64,000 nucleotides of DNA, from contig DCFW01000040.1 of assembly GCA_002315435.1 (NCBI GenBank), positions 1 through 64,000 on the forward strand. The letters run 5' to 3'. The DNA comes from Bacteroidales bacterium UBA1794 (GTDB lineage Bacteria > Bacteroidota > Bacteroidia > Bacteroidales > Bacteroidaceae). This document shows, one piece after another, positions 55,160 through 62,898 of the stretch. The stretch's first letter is position 1; every line of letters starts with the position of its first letter. The position numbers and the translations under genes are program-made. The notes under the pieces were generated by a model. It was given only the letters and a program-made list of their open reading frames with translations, was not told the origin of the DNA and did no database searches.

Positions 55160-56551
55160 TTATATGTTATTTGTTGCCCGATCAGTTGCGGTAACATTAT
55201 CTTCTTTATTGATCATCTGCCTGTATAAGCCTAATTTGATGCCCTTTTTGTTAGGGAAATTGATAGCAATCGCATCATTGATAGGCTCAAGTACAATATC
55301 TTCAGGTATCTGTGTATCTGAGCCGAAAAATATTTTGAGGGCATACAGCATCTGTGAACCTGAATCAGACTTGCCGTCAATAATGAGGTTGGAAAGAGCC
55401 GGGCTTAATCCAAAGCCTGATGTGGTGGAGCTGTCAGCAATTCGGCTAACCTTAACCTGCGCATCAATGTACTTATCTATGTTCATCTCAATAGGCTCAA
55501 TTTTCCACGATTGGTCTTTGCCGGTTGCCGGGTCGACGAAGTCCACGGCCGTAAAAAATTTGCCGGCATTTTTACTACCCGCCATCACCTCTGCGATGGT
55601 AGCTGTCACTTCTTCTCGTAGTTTATTTAAACGTGCTTGAATTTGTGACATTGTGTCTTCCGGGTACATTTCAATTAGAGACATTTTTCGATCTTCCCAA
55701 TATGATGAAGGCTCATGTATGATATACGCCCCAGCCATCATATTTTGATTGAGAGCTTTAATGATCCGCGGTAATTCATTCGCATTCTCCATCCATGGGA
55801 GCGATCCGAGGAATGAAGACACAGCATAAAAGTTACGTCCGAAATTGCGCAAGCTGTGATATTTGATAGCAACCTCATTGGCTGTAGGATTAAAGCGATT
55901 AAATACAGGATATTGGAATATATCACGCTGTCTGAAGGACTCGAAATCACCAACAAGTATGCTTGTCACGGAATCGATCTCTTTAAATCCGGATTCCGGC
56001 CACACCAGGCGGCAGTCTTTACTAGCTAGGGCTTTGAGTTCGGATATCCATTTGCGACCAATGCGAATGCCTTTGCCTGAAATATATTTGACGAATACAC
56101 CACCCATGTGGTTGTATTCAATGATGGCATTACGGATGTAACGTTTATAATCCCAGCTCTCAAGCCATTCTTGTATGTCGGCATCTTCACACCATTCTCG
56201 GTTTATCTCGTTATCCTCTAGCTTATTACGATAAAGAGCAGGGCCCTGGCCGTAAATCAGTCCTGTTTTACGAGTCAATATACCGGGGCCGAGATTATTT
56301 TTCTCCAGCAGATCGCGAACCATTGCCGGTAAATTATCATCCGGGCCCCATGGCACGCATCGAATACCTGCAATACTGACGGGGTCGCTGTCCCAGGCAG
56401 CAGCTCCGGCATTTAAGAACTGCTCAAAATTGTAGTCGTTATATGTACTCATTCTCAGTGCATAAGTACCTGCACTCGTGCCAACAACCGACAGCGCACC
56501 ATAACTTGCCACTTTATTCGCTTTTGTAGTTTTGTCTTTTTTCTTATTCAT
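55160..56551 (-). CDS. Phage portal-like protein
   Basis: A 463-aa protein with portal-type features: DDNLPAMVRDLLEKNNLGPGILTRKTGLIYGQGPALY (~75-110), W...DADIQEWLESWDYKRYIRNAIIEYNHMGGVFVKY (~120-165), a middle region with many Met/Trp residues (SFLGSLPWMENANELPRIIKALNQNMMAGAYIIHEPSSYW), and a helical stem-like stretch (MSQIQARLNKLREEVTATIAEVMAG). The portal would form the dodecameric DNA gate. It overlaps the upstream 180-aa gene by 4 nt. The R-M block separates it from terminase. Assignment is by pattern and position. Confidence 0.65.
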   Translation of the reverse strand: MNKKKDKTTKANKVASYGALSVVGTSAGTYALRMSTYNDYNFEQFLNAGAAAWDSDPVSIAGIRCVPWGPDDNLPAMVRDLLEKNNLGPGILTRKTGLIYGQGPALYRNKLEDNEINREWCEDADIQEWLESWDYKRYIRNAIIEYNHMGGVFVKYISGKGIRIGRKWISELKALASKDCRLVWPESGFKEIDSVTSILVGDFESFRQRDIFQYPVFNRFNPTANEVAIKYHSLRNFGRNFYAVSSFLGSLPWMENANELPRIIKALNQNMMAGAYIIHEPSSYWEDRKMSLIEMYPEDTMSQIQARLNKLREEVTATIAEVMAGSKNAGKFFTAVDFVDPATGKDQSWKIEPIEMNIDKYIDAQVKVSRIADSSTTSGFGLSPALSNLIIDGKSDSGSQMLYALKIFFGSDTQIPEDIVLEPINDAIAINFPNKKGIKLGLYRQMINKEDNVTATDRATNNI

Positions 56552-57090
56552 ATTGTGTCATATTTTTCAAGTTCAAGTTTGAATTTCGCCAGCACCTCAT
56601 CTGATAGTCCATACATTAGCGCGCTTATGAGTTTGCCAAAACCGCCGTACATGGTGCGTGCATACCACTTGTTCATTTTGTGTATGTATTTAGTGTTCTT
56701 TTGTCCATCTTCTCCGAATTTGCCACCATTAGCAATATAAAAAGGATTAAGCAAACGTTTAGATTTGCCTTTTTTCGCGTTGGAATTTATCCCCCAAAGC
56801 ATTTTGTTAATGTTGCCGTTCCAATCATTCTTTTTGCGTTTGTGTGCAGCATACGCCGCGATATCGAAGAACCGACCGTAATCAGTGAAAGTAAATGTTA
56901 GTTTATTGACCGTGTCATTGCCTGTAACCTCAAACTCAATAGAGTTCATGAGGTTACCGCTTTTTTGATGGTCATATTTCTGCAATGTTTGCAGGAATAC
57001 ACCCTTTAACCAATCCCCGTGTTTGTTGAGTATGTCACGGATGAAAAGCAACTTTATATTTTCGAGATTATTTGTCGGTATATTCTCCAT
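56548..57090 (-). CDS. Phage morphogenesis-type protein
   Basis: A 180-aa basic protein. The central part (GNLMNSIEFEVTGNDTVNKLTFTFTDYGRFFDIAAYAAH) resembles the SG-S-I...LTFTFxDYGRFxD pattern of small phage proteins of the gp10/gpG morphogenesis kind; basic and Gly-rich stretches follow (NSNAKKGKSKRLLNPFYIANGGKFGEDG). First gene of the portal-connector operon after the cargo block terminator, with a 4-nt overlap to the portal-like gene. Confidence 0.5.
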   Translation of the reverse strand: MENIPTNNLENIKLLFIRDILNKHGDWLKGVFLQTLQKYDHQKSGNLMNSIEFEVTGNDTVNKLTFTFTDYGRFFDIAAYAAHKRKKNDWNGNINKMLWGINSNAKKGKSKRLLNPFYIANGGKFGEDGQKNTKYIHKMNKWYARTMYGGFGKLISALMYGLSDEVLAKFKLELEKYDTI

Positions 57091-57143
57091 ATCAATGATT
57101 TTGATACAAAATTATACTAGAAAGAGGCTAGAAAAAAGGACAC

Positions 57144-57171
57144 AAAAAAGCCCCGACTCAATAGCCGGGGC
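57144..57171 (-). terminator. Terminator between cargo block and structural operon
   Basis: Minus strand: GCCCCGGCTATTGAGTCGGGGC followed by T6. It ends the transcript of the 178-aa and 90-aa cargo genes just before the portal operon. Confidence 0.85.
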
Positions 57172-57194
57172 AAATAAAAAGTTATGGCAAAACT

Positions 57195-57731
57195 TTAATC
57201 TAAAGCATTAATCATTTCAGTTAATTCAAAAAATTCATCGGGGGTTAAGTTTAATTCTGTATTTAGAGATTCTTTCTCTAAATACAGGAAGTAGATACTT
57301 ATGTTGATAGGGTAGAGCTTATCCCCGTACATGGCCGTGCGCATAGAGACAGACCATGCATCACTCTCCAAATTAGCATCATCGATGCACCCGTTATTCT
57401 TTTTATCGCTCTCATATAAAGAAATCATAGAGCCTAATGTTTTGTATACCCTCTTCATCCCATTTATATTCTGTGATATAAAGTCAGCATTATCCTCCGT
57501 ATAGAAGTGTATGCCCCGTTCATTCGGCTCATTTTGATTGAATGTATCCACGCGATAAACGTGTAACATGGAGTTGTGTATCAGGGGATATTTTTCTTTT
57601 TCTATGGTGCTTGAATTGAGTTTATTCAGCGACTTTTTTATAAAATCAAAATCCTCTTTAGAAAATTCTACACCCTTTATATCTTTTACTAGATGGTAAC
57701 TATTGTCATCTATTTTATTTAACTTAATCAT
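57195..57731 (-). CDS. Hypothetical protein in prophage cargo block
   Basis: A 178-aa acidic protein (start MIKLNKIDDNSYHLVKD; the frame is open 8 codons further upstream). Mixed alpha/beta, no membrane segment, ending LNTELNLTPDEFFELTEMINALD. It lies 38 nt after the 90-aa membrane protein and just before a strong terminator. No family recognised. Not evidently structural, so it may be a cargo (moron) gene. Confidence 0.55.
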   Translation of the reverse strand: MIKLNKIDDNSYHLVKDIKGVEFSKEDFDFIKKSLNKLNSSTIEKEKYPLIHNSMLHVYRVDTFNQNEPNERGIHFYTEDNADFISQNINGMKRVYKTLGSMISLYESDKKNNGCIDDANLESDAWSVSMRTAMYGDKLYPINISIYFLYLEKESLNTELNLTPDEFFELTEMINALD

Positions 57732-57769
57732 TTTGTTACGTTTAAAATTACACAAAGTATTCGCGCGAA

Positions 57770-58042
57770 TTAATCAATAAGGCCTTTAATATCATATTTC
57801 TTTAGCATGGCAATTGCAATTGCCATGTATGCCAGCGAAGCGCCTGCCAGCAATAAAGATTGTTCTATAAGCATCACTGTTGCAAGCAATGAAGCTATGA
57901 TGTTTAAATATACAAGTATGTGTGAAACTTTGATTGGTGTGCCTAAGATATCAGACACTGATTTAACCTCATAATTGAGGATTTTTTTTACTTGTGACTC
58001 TCTAACCTCGTTAGTCGTCGCTGAGACTGTTTTGGTTCTCAT
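57770..58042 (-). CDS. Small two-TM membrane protein with hairpin-occluded start
   Basis: A 90-aa protein with an N-terminal soluble part (~1-40) and two hydrophobic helices (~43-60 and ~64-80), ending KKYDIKGLID. The start ATG (58042-58040) comes one base after a 16-bp inverted repeat arm, so the ribosome-binding region is inside a potential mRNA stem. No family recognised; small two-TM phage proteins include holins, exclusion proteins and toxins. Confidence 0.55.
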   Translation of the reverse strand: MRTKTVSATTNEVRESQVKKILNYEVKSVSDILGTPIKVSHILVYLNIIASLLATVMLIEQSLLLAGASLAYMAIAIAMLKKYDIKGLID

Positions 58043-58043
58043 A

Positions 58044-58112
58044 ACCTGGATTGTTTAGCATTTAGGCAGAAATAAGAACGGCCGCCATTTCCCGTCGCTA
58101 AACAATCCAGGT
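58044..58112 (-). promoter_or_regulatory. 16-bp inverted repeat in leader of the 90-aa gene
   Basis: ACCTGGATTGTTTAGC (58044-58059) and its perfect inverse GCTAAACAATCCAGGT (58097-58112), with a 37-nt loop. A third, direct copy with two mismatches (AACCTAGATTATTTAGC) lies at 58231-58247. The stem would hide the start region of the adjacent gene. Confidence 0.65.
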
Positions 58113-58301
58113 AATACCCGTCGGGCATTAGAAAGAAAAGGAAAGGCAGCCGCCATATCATTATAATTTGGGCATAAAAAAAGCCCGAAGTATATCTTTG
58201 AGCTGAACCGAAACTCGACGGAGGTAATAAAACCTAGATTATTTAGCGGCAGCAAATATGAGAACTATTTTTGAATTAGCAAAATATTTTGGATTTTATT
58301 T

Positions 58302-58865
58302 TTACCAATTGCTATCTTGGCTAAGCGTAGCTTTTTTTGTTGCATCTGTCAGTACATTGCAAAGTGCTTCGAACTCTAATTTTGCAGTGTCTTTCATTTC
58401 ATTATATATTTCTATTTTCCATTTTTTTGTAGCAAAAGCAATTTTTTTATCAGGGCATTCTACATCTGAGTATAAAGTACCAAAATCACATGAACCCCAT
58501 TCATTTCTAGTTCTATCTGATTCATGTCGTATGTCTATCATGTCAACTTTATATCTTCCATCTCTACATGCAATATTGAGTGTGTAATAAATGAGTCCTC
58601 CACTAATATTGCCAGCGTTTTTTTTCACACTTTTAAATAAGCAGGCTGTTTTTACTATGAATTGATGATTTTGTTTGTCTTTTAATTGGATGGTCTTTTC
58701 CGGACGGCTGAAGCTATTTGTAAGATATAGCTCCAATCTTTCGTAAATTTGATCGGCTTTTGTACTATCAACTTGAATTACTTTTGATAATACTATAGGG
58801 GTTTGAGCATTCGCAGTGAAGGATATAACCATCATAAATGCTAGAATTGTAATTATTTTTTTCAT
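58302..58865 (-). CDS. DUF4468-like secreted protein
   Basis: A 187-aa protein with signal peptide MKKIITILAFMMVISFTANAQ. The mature part (VIQVDSTKADQIYERLELYLTNSF..., GGLIYYTLNIACRDGRYKVDMIDIRHE) has the features of the DUF4468/TBP-like-fold family of Bacteroidetes. Probably periplasmic; role unknown. It is a cargo gene in the prophage with its own minus-strand promoter (58950-58982) and is divergent from the R-M operon. Confidence 0.7.
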   Translation of the reverse strand: MKKIITILAFMMVISFTANAQTPIVLSKVIQVDSTKADQIYERLELYLTNSFSRPEKTIQLKDKQNHQFIVKTACLFKSVKKNAGNISGGLIYYTLNIACRDGRYKVDMIDIRHESDRTRNEWGSCDFGTLYSDVECPDKKIAFATKKWKIEIYNEMKDTAKLEFEALCNVLTDATKKATLSQDSNW

Positions 58866-58949
58866 GATAAACATGGTAATTATCTGCACTTAATACCTCT
58901 AATTTAGTTTTTATTTATGTGTACAGCCATATTTTAATTATAAGCGGCA

Positions 58950-58982
58950 CAAAATTAATACAAACAAATTAGAAAAAGCAAA
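58950..58982 (-). promoter_or_regulatory. Promoter of the DUF4468-like gene
   Basis: On the minus strand TTTG (complement of 58979-58982), 21 nt, TAATTTTG (complement of 58950-58957), about 85 nt before the gene start. Confidence 0.5.
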
Positions 58983-59216
58983 TATATGCGAAAGTTTTTT
59001 CGCATAATGCAACATGTGTCTTGCATTTATTTATAGAGTTAAGGTATAGTCACTATGAATTTCGGTCTTATAGTATGCCCATTATTTTGATGAAATATCT
59101 TTGGTACTTTATATGCACATGTCTTTAATTCTGACCGTGGGCGACTTTAAACTTTAAGTGTTTGTTATTGTTCATTTTGTTAACTGCGGATAATTTACAA
59201 AATATTACTCATAACT

Positions 59217-59247
59217 CTTGATTTTCAAAATCATATTCTTACATTTG
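59217..59247 (+). promoter_or_regulatory. Promoter of the R-M operon
   Basis: CTTG (59217-59220), 19-nt spacer, TACATTTG (59240-59247). The leader would be about 25 nt and contains TTGTCAAGTC, a possible binding site for the HTH protein encoded first. Confidence 0.6.
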
Positions 59248-59278
59248 CAGATAATTGTCAAGTCAAAAATAAACAAGT

Positions 59279-59581
59279 ATGTTATTTACAACTCAAATTA
59301 AGCAATTAAGGGAAAGCCGTCAGATGCTTCAACGTCAGGTATCCGCAGCTCTTGATATAGACAACGCCATGTATTGCAAAATAGAACGTGGCGACCGTAA
59401 TGCTACGCGTAATCAAGTAATTGCTCTTGCCAGAATATTTAAAACCGATGAAAAAGAATTACTTACACTCTGGCTTGCAGATAAGGTATATGAAGTTGTC
59501 GGTGGAGAAGACAATGCAGATAATGTCTTAAATATAGTTGCTGAAAATATGATGGAATATAAACTAACAATCAAAAAATAA
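59279..59581 (+). CDS. XRE-family HTH regulator, probable R-M controller
   Basis: A 100-aa Cro/C1-type HTH protein: KQLRESRQMLQRQVSAALDIDNAMYCKIERGDRNATRNQVIALARIF (~9-55) is the helix-turn-helix domain, with a short C-terminal helix region. Its place as first gene, 5 nt before the methyltransferase, suggests a C-protein-like controller that lets methylation build up before restriction. This control is inferred, not shown by the sequence. Confidence 0.8.
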   Translation: MLFTTQIKQLRESRQMLQRQVSAALDIDNAMYCKIERGDRNATRNQVIALARIFKTDEKELLTLWLADKVYEVVGGEDNADNVLNIVAENMMEYKLTIKK

Positions 59582-59586
59582 GAAGT

Positions 59587-60498
59587 ATGAAACCGCTAAT
59601 TAAATATAGAGGTGGAAAATCAAAAGAAATTCCACATATACTAGCTCATATTCCTCATTACACGGGAAGGTACATTGAACCGTTCTTTGGTGGTGGTGCT
59701 TTATATTTCTATTTAGAGCCTAAAAGGTCTATAATAAATGACATAAACGCTAAATTAATTGCGTTTTATTCTGGCGTAAAGTTAAATTATTCAACTTTGC
59801 GTGTCGAGCTTGATGAGCTAGAAAAATGTTATGAAACCAACCGCAAACATTTCGATGCTTTAAAGAAAATAAACCCAAATGAACGAGTAGAGGACAGAAA
59901 TGAAAGATTGTATTATCAACTAAGAGGGATGTTTAATGGTATAGGTGATAAGACGTATTCGGATGCATTGCTTTATTTTTTCATTAATAAAACCGCTTAT
60001 TCGGGTATGATTAGGTACAATGCTAAAGGTGAATTTAATGTGCCTTTTGGAAGATATAAACATTTAAACACGTCACTTGTAACCTCTCAACATAGTCAAT
60101 TACTTTCAAAAACAGAAATTTTCAATACAGATTACAAAAATATATTTGAGATGGTAGATAAAGATGATTTTATGTTTTTAGATCCACCTTATGATTGTGT
60201 TTTCTCTGATTATGGAAATGAGGAGTATAAAGGCGGTTTTAATGATGATTGTCATATCGCGCTTGCTAATGATTTTCGCAATCTGAAATGTAAGGCTTTG
60301 TTGGTTATAGGACGGACACCATTAACGGAGAAACTTTATGGTGATATGATTATTGATGAGTATGCTAAGACTTATGCTGTAAATATTAGAAACCGCTTTA
60401 AGTCAGTTGCAACACATATCTTAGTCTCCAATTATGATACAGGAGATAAAATATTGTTTCCAAAGTTTAGTGTTCAAGAAGAAACTATTTTAGTTTAG
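59587..60498 (+). CDS. Dam-class DNA adenine methyltransferase (D12 family)
   Basis: A 303-aa N6-adenine methyltransferase. Motif I is PFFGGGALY at 32-40 (SAM binding; IKYRGGKSKEIPHI before it is the D12 N-terminus), catalytic motif IV is DPPY at 199-202, and NKTAYSGMIRYNAKGEFNVPFG is the Dam-type recognition region. By family it methylates the adenine of GATC or a GATC-containing site. It is placed between a HTH regulator and an AlwI-family nuclease, so it is the protecting enzyme of the system. 21 nt separate it from the nuclease gene. Confidence 0.93.
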   Translation: MKPLIKYRGGKSKEIPHILAHIPHYTGRYIEPFFGGGALYFYLEPKRSIINDINAKLIAFYSGVKLNYSTLRVELDELEKCYETNRKHFDALKKINPNERVEDRNERLYYQLRGMFNGIGDKTYSDALLYFFINKTAYSGMIRYNAKGEFNVPFGRYKHLNTSLVTSQHSQLLSKTEIFNTDYKNIFEMVDKDDFMFLDPPYDCVFSDYGNEEYKGGFNDDCHIALANDFRNLKCKALLVIGRTPLTEKLYGDMIIDEYAKTYAVNIRNRFKSVATHILVSNYDTGDKILFPKFSVQEETILV

Positions 60499-60519
60499 TT
60501 CTAATTTATACAGCTAAAA

Positions 60520-62205
60520 ATGGTAAAAAAAAGAGATTGTAAAGTCGTTTTTATTACGACATCTCCACGAACTCCATCTAAAATGATTCCTGAAATAGAA
60601 TTGTTAAATACTCATTTTGGGGGACAAGTATGGAACGTTGACACGCAAATAGCGTTTATGGAACTATTGAAAGAAGAGAGCTTCTTCAATGGAAGAGGTG
60701 CAAAAGATCCTGCGCTTAGCGCAAGAGATAGGATGACTCGTGCACCTAAATCTTTGGGGTTTGTGATATTGTCACCAACGATATCATTAACGCCTGCTGG
60801 GCAAGAGCTAGTGCAATCCAAACGTAAAGAAGAAATATTTCTTCGTCAGCTTTTGAAATTTCAACTTCCATCCCCATTTCATAAATTCTCTGATGAAGCT
60901 GCTAAATTTTGGGTAAAGCCTTATCTTGAGCTATTTCGTTTAATTCGCCATTTTGGTTCATTGAAGTTTGATGAAGTAAAGATTTTTGGTTTGCAATTAG
61001 TTGATTATCGTATGTTTGATGCTATTGTTGCTAAAATTGAACAATTTCGTGTAGAAAATGTTCAAAATGAAGGCAAGTATAAAGCCTTTTATCGTGGATA
61101 TATGCGACGAGAGTTAATGCAAATTTACCAAGATGAGATAGCAACAGGAAAAATCAAAATACGTGAAAGCAAGATTTGTTCTGTGGATAATTTTTTGAGG
61201 GCGAAAGAAAGTAATATGCGTGACTATACTGATGCTTGTTTTAGATATTTGCGAGCAACTGGTTTGGTTAATATTTCGTCTTCAAGAAAATCTATATCTA
61301 TTGCAGCGGAAAAAGTAAAAGATGTAGACTATTTTTTGAAAAATATAGATCGAAAACCGTGTTTTGTAGATAATGAAAACGACTATGTTGCATATCTGGG
61401 TAATGCCCAACTGCCGCAACTTCTAACAGACAACCGTGAATTATTGTTGGATAAATTTCATTCTGAATTTAGTAATATTCATGTGGACGAATCTGCTTCT
61501 TTACCTGTACTTAAAGAACTTCTTGACAAAGAAATGGCGGATAGGAAAGAGTGTATTCTTGCTAAGCAAGTATCGGAAATGAAAGATTATAAGCAGTATG
61601 ATGAAATTCAAACAATGTTTTCTCAAATAACTAAAAAATCTTTATATGATTCTCCTTTGATGTTGGAGTGGAATACTTGGAGAGCAATGACAATGTTAGA
61701 TGGAGGGGAGATAAAAGCGAACTTAAAATTTGACGATTTTGGTAATCCAATGTCTACAGCGCAAGGAAATATGGCAGATATTATTTGTGACTATGGTGAT
61801 TTCGGACTCGCGGTTGAAGTAACAATGCAATCTGGGCAACGGCAGTATGAGATGGAAGGAGAACCGGTAACGCGCCACCTTGCTAAATTAAAAAAAGAAA
61901 TGAATAAACCTGCATATTGTTTGTTCGTAGCTCCTGCAATTAACGAAGCTTGCATTGCTCATTTCTATGCATTACATAAGATGAATATCTCTTATTACGG
62001 AGGTAAGTCAACAATTGTCCCTTTGCCATTAAATCTATTTCAAAAGATGTTAGAAGATTCTTACAAAGCATCATATATACCAGACTCAAAGACGATTAAG
62101 CGATTTTTTGAACGTTCAAAAAATCTTGCAGAAACTTGTGATAATGAAAAAGTCTGGTATGAAAAGATTACAGCAGAAGCATTGCATTGGTTGGCCCTAA
62201 TTTAA
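60520..62205 (+). CDS. AlwI-family type II (IIS) restriction endonuclease
   Basis: A 561-aa protein with the start layout of the AlwI/BspD6I family (VFITTSPRTPSKMIPEIELLN, WNVDTQIAFMELLKEESFF) and the catalytic C-terminal domain. E383 (PLMLEWNTWRA), D420 (GNMADIICDYGDFG), E433 (AVEVT) and E446 (YEMEGEP) follow, by memory, the spacing of the BspD6I nickase active site (E418, D456, E469, E482). AlwI cuts GGATC(4/5); the Dam-class partner supports a GATC-containing target. The frame is intact. Downstream is ~690 bp without genes. Confidence 0.88.
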   Translation: MVKKRDCKVVFITTSPRTPSKMIPEIELLNTHFGGQVWNVDTQIAFMELLKEESFFNGRGAKDPALSARDRMTRAPKSLGFVILSPTISLTPAGQELVQSKRKEEIFLRQLLKFQLPSPFHKFSDEAAKFWVKPYLELFRLIRHFGSLKFDEVKIFGLQLVDYRMFDAIVAKIEQFRVENVQNEGKYKAFYRGYMRRELMQIYQDEIATGKIKIRESKICSVDNFLRAKESNMRDYTDACFRYLRATGLVNISSSRKSISIAAEKVKDVDYFLKNIDRKPCFVDNENDYVAYLGNAQLPQLLTDNRELLLDKFHSEFSNIHVDESASLPVLKELLDKEMADRKECILAKQVSEMKDYKQYDEIQTMFSQITKKSLYDSPLMLEWNTWRAMTMLDGGEIKANLKFDDFGNPMSTAQGNMADIICDYGDFGLAVEVTMQSGQRQYEMEGEPVTRHLAKLKKEMNKPAYCLFVAPAINEACIAHFYALHKMNISYYGGKSTIVPLPLNLFQKMLEDSYKASYIPDSKTIKRFFERSKNLAETCDNEKVWYEKITAEALHWLALI

Positions 62206-62488
62206 ATGAAGATTGGTGAGTAGAATTTGATATTTATCGTAATTTTTATTTCCGTGTTAGTGAATTGAAAGTCTTTGACAGTAAAAAGTTGAAATATAAA
62301 AAACTGTCAAATTATATTCTTTCAATCTGATGAAGAGTGCAGTTAAAGATTGGCTAGTTTAAGTTATAAAAATATTTTGAGAGATGCATGGCTATGATTA
62401 AGTCTGTTAGCTGTGGCGTGCTAAGACCTAAATGTTCTTTTCATCTTCTATGCAATATTCGGAAAAAGAGAATGAATAGACACGTACC

Positions 62489-62582
62489 ATCAACCATGCG
62501 TGGTTGATACCGATATCCCCGCAAAAGGTCGAATTTATTCCTCTTTATAAGTCAATTCATGAAAAATTCAACCTTTTGCGGG
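62489..62582. repeat. Two adjacent hairpin-forming inverted repeats
   Basis: First: ATCAACCA-TGCG-TGGTTGAT (62489-62508). Second: CCCGCAAAAGGTCGAATTT (62518-62536) with AAATTCAACCTTTTGCGGG (62564-62582), 19-bp arms with one mismatch and a 27-nt loop. There is no T-run after the stems, so they do not look like ordinary terminators. Confidence 0.65.
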
Positions 62583-62835
62583 TCCCATCGTGTTAAAAAA
62601 GGGCTTGTTTAGACAGGAAAAACAGCCAAAATATTAATAAATGCTTATATATGAGCAATTTACGGCATCGAGTTTGAAAAACGAGTGCCGTGCTAACGAA
62701 GTGATGCCCGAACCGCGCCTCCGGTCGATTGCAATTGCAAGCCTTTTAAATTGTTAAGAAATGTGATTTGGAGTCAAAACACACTAAAATATTGGTGAAT
62801 TCGCTTAAAATCCCACCTACTAGCGACCTGGCATT

Positions 62836-62861
62836 AAAAAAGCGCCGTATCACTACGACGC
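62836..62861 (-). terminator. Terminator after terminase gene
   Basis: Minus strand GCGTCGT-AGTGAT-ACGGCGC (one wobble) followed by T6, about 40 nt past the terminase stop. It isolates terminase from the R-M block. Confidence 0.7.
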
Positions 62862-62898
62862 CCATCAATACAGGTATTTTATAAGTGGAAAAGGTCTA

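Larger units (their letters stand above)
58890..59278. other. Divergent promoter region of DUF4468 gene and R-M operon
   Basis: No gene seen. It contains the two promoters listed separately. An imperfect dyad GACTTTAAACTTTAAGTG lies near 59143-59160, which might be a controller-protein (C-box-like) site, but the match is weak. Confidence 0.45.
62206..62898. other. Non-coding region downstream of R-M cassette
   Basis: No protein gene seen. It contains two adjacent hairpins (62489-62508 and 62518-62582), a weaker one near 62663-62690 (CGGCA / TGCCG), and the terminator of the terminase gene (62836-62861). It probably marks the junction between imported cargo and the phage backbone. Confidence 0.5.

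Noticed and set aside
59143..59160. Controller-protein box upstream of the R-M operon
   Set aside because: The dyad GACTTTAAACTTTAAGTG is imperfect and over 50 bp upstream of the promoter; not enough to annotate as an operator.
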